Source of the DNA: Pseudomonadota bacterium
GTDB taxonomy: Bacteria > Pseudomonadota > Gammaproteobacteria > Steroidobacterales > MnTg04
Direction of reading: 5' to 3'
Assembly (NCBI GenBank): GCA_022572885.1
Contig: JACZVC010000009.1
Location: 1 to 64,000, forward strand
DNA length: 64,000 nucleotides
Below are positions 60,875-64,000 of this stretch, piece by piece. Both the position numbers and the translations under genes were made by a program. The first letter of the stretch is position 1, and the number at the start of each line of letters is the position of its first letter. The notes under the pieces are model-generated. The model worked only from the letters and a program-made list of their open reading frames with translations. It ran no database searches and was not told where the DNA came from.

Positions 60875-61093
60875 GTGGGCGTTTATTTACGAAATTGGAA
60901 AAAACGGAAAGAGCAGACAACTTTCGAAATTTGGGCGGGCCGTCAGAACTGGCTTCGTGCTGGACTGATGGTCAAGGACGACCAGGACATACCCGTAACT
61001 TCCTGGCTGGAGCGGCATGTGGCTGACGGCTCGCCCAAACCTGAAAACATTAGCGACGGGCCAGGTGCGCAGGTCAGGGAGATTGAAGAATGA
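60875..61093 (+). CDS. Small protein between nrdJa and nrdJb
   Basis: GTG 60875 with AGAGGGG 5 nt ahead encodes 72 residues: 'VYLRNWKKRKEQTTFEIWAGRQNWLRAGLMVKDDQDIPVTSWLERHVADG'. Its TGA overlaps the nrdJb ATG (ATGA), so translation is coupled. It is soluble, with a basic start and an acidic end (VREIEE), and Trp-rich. No family is recognised. The place suggests a role in assembling the split reductase, perhaps as an adaptor or chaperone; this is inference. Confidence 0.75.
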   Translation: MGVYLRNWKKRKEQTTFEIWAGRQNWLRAGLMVKDDQDIPVTSWLERHVADGSPKPENISDGPGAQVREIEE

Positions 61094-61800
61094 AGCCCGT
61101 CAAGATCAAGGGGAAAATAGTTGACTATCGGGTTGACAGAGGCGATGCGGCAGGCGCCCGGCAATCAGCCGGCAAAGCGGACCGGGAATCGGAGGCCAAA
61201 CCCAAAGTTGTGCAGATGCACGAAAAACTGGAACGGCCGGAGATGCTGGAAGGGTCTACTTACAAGCTGAAAAGCCCGGGCATGGATCATGCGATGTACA
61301 TTACCATCAACGATATCGTGCTCAATTCCGGCACAGAGCATGAAGGCCGCAGACCGTTCGAGATATTTATCAATACAAAAAATCTGGATAATTTCCAGTG
61401 GATTGTCGCGATGACGCGGATGATGTCCGCGGTGTTTCGAAAAGGGGGCGATGTCACGTTCCTGGTCGAGGAAATGAAAGCTGTTTTCGATCCACGTGGC
61501 GGTTACTGGCTGCCTGGCGGCAGATTCATGCCATCGGTGATCGCGGAACTGGGCTATATCATCGAAAGGCATTTACAGAAAATCGGTTTGCTCGGAAAAA
61601 TCGGCCTGGACGAGCATCAACGCCGGATGGTCAAAGAAAAACGTGCAGAATTTATCGAGCAAAACAGGCAAACCGACGCGTTTGTCAACACTGACTTTCC
61701 CGAGGGCGCTGAATTATGCACCAAGTGCAACACCGCGGCCCTCGTCCGCCTCGATGGGTGCATGACCTGTCTTAATTGCGGGGATTCCAAGTGCGGCTGA
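61090..61800 (+). CDS. nrdJb: Class II ribonucleotide reductase, C-terminal TSCPD subunit (NrdJb)
   Basis: 236 residues: a flexible N-terminal part (1-60), a TSCPD domain ('MYITINDIVLNSGTEHEGRRPFEIFINTKNLDNFQWIVAMTRMMSAVFRKGGDV'), and a Cys-rich tail 'LCTKCNTAALVRLDGCMTCLNCGDSKCG', a zinc ribbon plus a redox Cys pair likely to reduce the active site. It is the C-terminal half of NrdJ made as a separate chain, as in Pseudomonas. ATGA coupling to the 72-residue gene. Terminated at 61831. Confidence 0.93.
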   Translation: MKPVKIKGKIVDYRVDRGDAAGARQSAGKADRESEAKPKVVQMHEKLERPEMLEGSTYKLKSPGMDHAMYITINDIVLNSGTEHEGRRPFEIFINTKNLDNFQWIVAMTRMMSAVFRKGGDVTFLVEEMKAVFDPRGGYWLPGGRFMPSVIAELGYIIERHLQKIGLLGKIGLDEHQRRMVKEKRAEFIEQNRQTDAFVNTDFPEGAELCTKCNTAALVRLDGCMTCLNCGDSKCG

Positions 61801-61830
61801 TGGGCTGCAGGATGCGGCCTGTCTGACTTT

Positions 61831-61857
61831 AAGCGGCCTTCGGGCCGCTTTTTTTTT
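61831..61857 (+). terminator. Intrinsic terminator of the nrdJ operon
   Basis: AAGCGGCC-TTCG-GGCCGCTT followed by a T-tract. UUCG tetraloop hairpin. Ends nrdJa-orf-nrdJb. Confidence 0.95.
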
Positions 61858-61912
61858 GCGAAAAAACAGGGTTTTCCTCCACATACCGGCGCCGGGGCAT
61901 TTGTTAACATCA

Positions 61913-61974
61913 GAAGCCCTGATCTATTCATGGGCAACAGATACGAGTTCATGAATAGATCAGGGCTTCCTTAG
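61913..61974. repeat. 62-bp palindromic element, copy 2
   Basis: The right and left ends pair perfectly over 20 bp (GAAGCCCTGATCTATTCATG with its reverse complement), then TTAG. About 79 percent identical to the copy at 16010-16071, same length. It ends 26 bp upstream of the merR-like ATG. Confidence 0.78.
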
Positions 61975-62000
61975 TCTAAATCAGGAGAGCCAGACGAGAC

Positions 62001-62396
62001 ATGAGTAGAAATCAGCCAACGATCGGAACTATTGCGCGCCAGGTTGGCGTCAATGTTGAAACCATCCGTTATTACCAGCGTATCGGGTTGGTCAAAGAGC
62101 CGCCAAAAAACGGCGGGTTTCGCTTTTACTCGGATAAAGCGGTCACAAGATTGTTATACATTCGCCGCCTGAAGAAACTGGGGTTTACTTTACGCGAAAT
62201 AACCAAGCTGCTGGAAGCCGGCGCCAAAAGCTGTAGCGACGTCGGTGCAATACTGGTAAGCAAGCGGTCGGAAGTACTGCAAAAAATAGAGCAGATGCGC
62301 GCAGCGGCCGAGGAACTCGAACAGATGGAAATTGTCTGCCGGGAGCCATCATCGATTGGGTCTGGCGCCTGCCCGCTTGTTCCCGAATCTGACTAG
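62001..62396 (+). CDS. MerR-family metal-responsive regulator
   Basis: 131 residues; HTH 'IGTIARQVGVNVETIRYYQRIGLVKEP', then a coiled coil. Cysteines at 'KSCSDV', 'IVCREPSS' and 'SGACPLVP' match the mercury-binding Cys82/117/126 layout of MerR. It would bend DNA at a promoter with a long spacer to control metal-resistance genes. No mer gene is beside it: downstream is an exported protein. The 62-bp palindrome is directly upstream. Confidence 0.85.
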   Translation: MSRNQPTIGTIARQVGVNVETIRYYQRIGLVKEPPKNGGFRFYSDKAVTRLLYIRRLKKLGFTLREITKLLEAGAKSCSDVGAILVSKRSEVLQKIEQMRAAAEELEQMEIVCREPSSIGSGACPLVPESD

Positions 62397-62526
62397 TACC
62401 GTGGATCGGCTCAGCCAGCAATCTGGGGGTGACAAACCCGGATTTTTGCGCACAGACTGCTAGCCCGGCGCATTGATGAATAATCTGCGCTAGAGTAGTT
62501 GTACCAACCAACGACCAGGTGCTGCA

Positions 62527-62874
62527 GTGGGCCGATTTGTAAGCAAGTCATGCTTGTTCCTGATTCTGTTATGGTCTTGCTCACCCGTCAGTGCCGAGGC
62601 TTACCTGACGGTGGACGACTACCGGCAACTTGATGCCAGTCATCAACGGGCCTGGATTGCCGGCGTTGTGGATGGCCTGCTCCTGATGTCGCAAGGCAGG
62701 AATTTAAGCGGCCGGCGCTGGTTGCTCGACTGCATCCGCGAACGAACGATGGATCAACTGCACCAGGCGTTTTCGAAATATATCAAGACCAACTCGGACT
62801 ATTGGCAATATGCGGCAGCAGGCGAGTTCGCAATGGCGATGAACGAATCCTGTCCGAAGACACCTTTCTGGTGA
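62527..62874 (+). CDS. Small exported protein of unknown function (Rap1a/Tai-like pattern)
   Basis: GTG 62527 encodes 115 residues with a signal peptide (LFLILLWSCSPVSAEAY). The mature part (about 90 residues) has 'RAWIAGVVDGLLLM', 'RWLLDCIRERTMDQLHQAFSKYIKTNSDYWQYAAAGEFAMAMNESCPKTPFW', which contains two Cys and resembles small periplasmic proteins of the Rap1a/Tai type, though only by pattern. Function unknown. It is 130 bp downstream of the MerR-like gene, on the same strand. Confidence 0.65.
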   Translation: MGRFVSKSCLFLILLWSCSPVSAEAYLTVDDYRQLDASHQRAWIAGVVDGLLLMSQGRNLSGRRWLLDCIRERTMDQLHQAFSKYIKTNSDYWQYAAAGEFAMAMNESCPKTPFW

Positions 62875-62912
62875 TTGTTCGTACCATTCCCCGGGGCGGG
62901 TCTTCAGGCCTG

Positions 62913-63842
62913 TCAGGCCAGGTCTTTTCTCGGATCGAAGCCGAGTTCGTCCCGCATCTGCTGGTAGATGCTGCGGGATTTCGCGCTGTCCGCCGGCGGC
63001 GTAACGATTTTAAGGACGACGAATTGATTGCCCGCGGGTTTTCCCGGCAAGCCTCGACCCTTTAGCCGCAGGCGTGAATCTGTCTGTGAACCCGGCGGAA
63101 TTTTCAGCGATACCTTGCCGCCGAGCGTGGGAACCTCGATCGTGCTCCCCAGCGCGGCCTCCCAGGGCGCAACCGGCAAATCCAGGTAGATGTTTTTCCC
63201 CTCGTCGCGGAAGATTCGATGCGGCATAAACTCAAGTTCCAGAAACAAGTCTCCGTTTGCCCCGCCACCGGCGCCCTTGCCTCCCTGGCCGGCCAGCCGA
63301 ATCTTCTGGCCGTTGCTCACCCCTTTAGGGATTGATACTTGCAGCGTCCGTTTCGCCGATGACCTGCTAGGCGCCCGACTCAGCTCAATGCTGCGGCTGC
63401 TTCCATGATAGGCGTCTTCCAGGCTGATCCTGATTTTGGCCTGGTGGTCCGGGCCGCGGGCGGCGAATCCGTGCCGGAATCCGCGACCTGGAGGTGGCGA
63501 GCGGCCGCCGACTGCGCCACCAAAAAGCGATTCGAAAAAGTCACTGAAGGTGCCAGTGTCGCCACTTTGAGTGAACGAAAAACCGGAGTCCCAGCTTGGC
63601 GGCGGCCTGAATTCCTGACCCTGCTTCCAGTCACTGCCAAACTGATCGTAGGCTGATCTTTTCTCAACATCCTTGAGGACTTCGTAGGCTTCGCCAAGCT
63701 CCTTAAAACGATCTTCGGCGTTCTGCTCCTTGCTGACATCGGGATGATATTTTCTGGCGCTCCGGCGGTAGGCTTTTTTGATCTCATCCTGGCTCGCGTT
63801 TCGGTCCACCCCGAGAATTTTGTAGTAATCCTGATATTTCAT
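62913..63842 (-). CDS. cbpA: DnaJ/CbpA-like co-chaperone
   Basis: ATG 63842 behind GAGG gives 309 residues; the frame is open to 63917. J-domain '[35 protein letters not shown]' with the HPD motif, a Gly/Phe-rich linker, and a C-terminal substrate-binding domain ('[19 protein letters not shown]', '[22 protein letters not shown]', '[55 protein letters not shown]'). No zinc finger, so CbpA type. It stimulates DnaK. Confidence 0.93.
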   Translation of the reverse strand: MKYQDYYKILGVDRNASQDEIKKAYRRSARKYHPDVSKEQNAEDRFKELGEAYEVLKDVEKRSAYDQFGSDWKQGQEFRPPPSWDSGFSFTQSGDTGTFSDFFESLFGGAVGGRSPPPGRGFRHGFAARGPDHQAKIRISLEDAYHGSSRSIELSRAPSRSSAKRTLQVSIPKGVSNGQKIRLAGQGGKGAGGGANGDLFLELEFMPHRIFRDEGKNIYLDLPVAPWEAALGSTIEVPTLGGKVSLKIPPGSQTDSRLRLKGRGLPGKPAGNQFVVLKIVTPPADSAKSRSIYQQMRDELGFDPRKDLA

Positions 63843-64000
63843 TTCGAGCCTCGTCTGCAGCAAGATCACGGTACACCAGGAACCGGCCATTTTGGCAACC
63901 GGCACATGTCGCTCCATGATGGCCCTTTTTTTGGGGGCTTTGACGCTGAACTCAAGTTTAGCCCTTTGTGCTGATGCTCGGGCCGCAAAAACTGCTACAG

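Noticed and set aside
1-64000. Prophage, genomic island, CRISPR array or insertion sequence
   Set aside because: No integrase, transposase, phage structural gene or regularly spaced repeat was found; Psp genes are a stress system and do not indicate phage.

Overview
The window is chromosomal DNA of a gammaproteobacterium. The evidence is the macromolecular-synthesis block rpsU-yqeY-dnaG-rpoD next to tsaD-folB-folK, a gamma-type gshA, a Psp (phage shock) system, NDUFAF7- and NDUFA9-like genes, a GlyGly-CTERM exoprotein, and a class II ribonucleotide reductase split into NrdJa and NrdJb. No integrase, transposase, phage gene or CRISPR array was found. The family cannot be fixed from the sequence; an environmental, cobalamin-using lineage is a reasonable guess.

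Layout. 1-1.5 kb: the end of a glutathione S-transferase-like gene, a glycine-rich lipoprotein and degenerate intergenic repeats. 1.5-5.6 kb: the Psp region. pspF overlaps a 2-oxoglutarate oxygenase gene and points away from a sigma-54-driven operon pspA-pspB-pspC-pspC2 that ends in two extra small membrane/coiled-coil proteins. 5.6-24.8 kb: a TolB/TPR membrane protein, a run of small enzymes and NTF2-like proteins, an LCAT-like lipoprotein, a nuclease, an alcohol dehydrogenase, a GGDEF/EAL protein, a lipoprotein methyltransferase, two SDRs, a membrane-bound receiver protein, an enoyl-reductase-like protein, an alpha/beta hydrolase, a LysE exporter, a bactofilin and threonine synthase. 25-31 kb: a small orphan gene behind a strong sigma-54 promoter, a TetR/membrane-protein pair, an EAL protein, a DUF962 protein and gshA. 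30.4-34.3 kb: a class IV aminotransferase coupled to a sulfotransferase-like gene, a class V aminotransferase and an exported isoaspartyl peptidase. 34.3-42 kb: a secreted GlyGly-CTERM metalloprotease, an M48 lipoprotein, an SH3 protein, an ArsR-type regulator, a PGPGW protein and a receiver-TM-TPR-TonB fusion. 42.3-55 kb: tRNA(CAU), rpoD, dnaG, yqeY, rpsU, then divergent tsaD-folB-folK, a pteridine reductase, NDUFAF7-like, uppP, cca, an aminopeptidase lipoprotein and an NDUFA9-like gene. 55-64 kb: TauE, a Deg protease, Hsp20 with a sigma-32 promoter, nrdJa-orf-nrdJb with NrdR boxes, a MerR regulator and a CbpA-like DnaJ.

Several parts concern envelope and protein stress: Psp, Deg, Hsp20, DnaJ, M48, and two receiver proteins that cross the membrane. 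The folate genes cluster with a probable pteridine reductase. Points that look least ordinary are the extended psp operon with a hairpin over one start site, the second sigma-54 promoter at 25.0 kb, the receiver-TonB fusion, the small gene between nrdJa and nrdJb, and two copies of a 62-bp palindromic element placed just upstream of genes.
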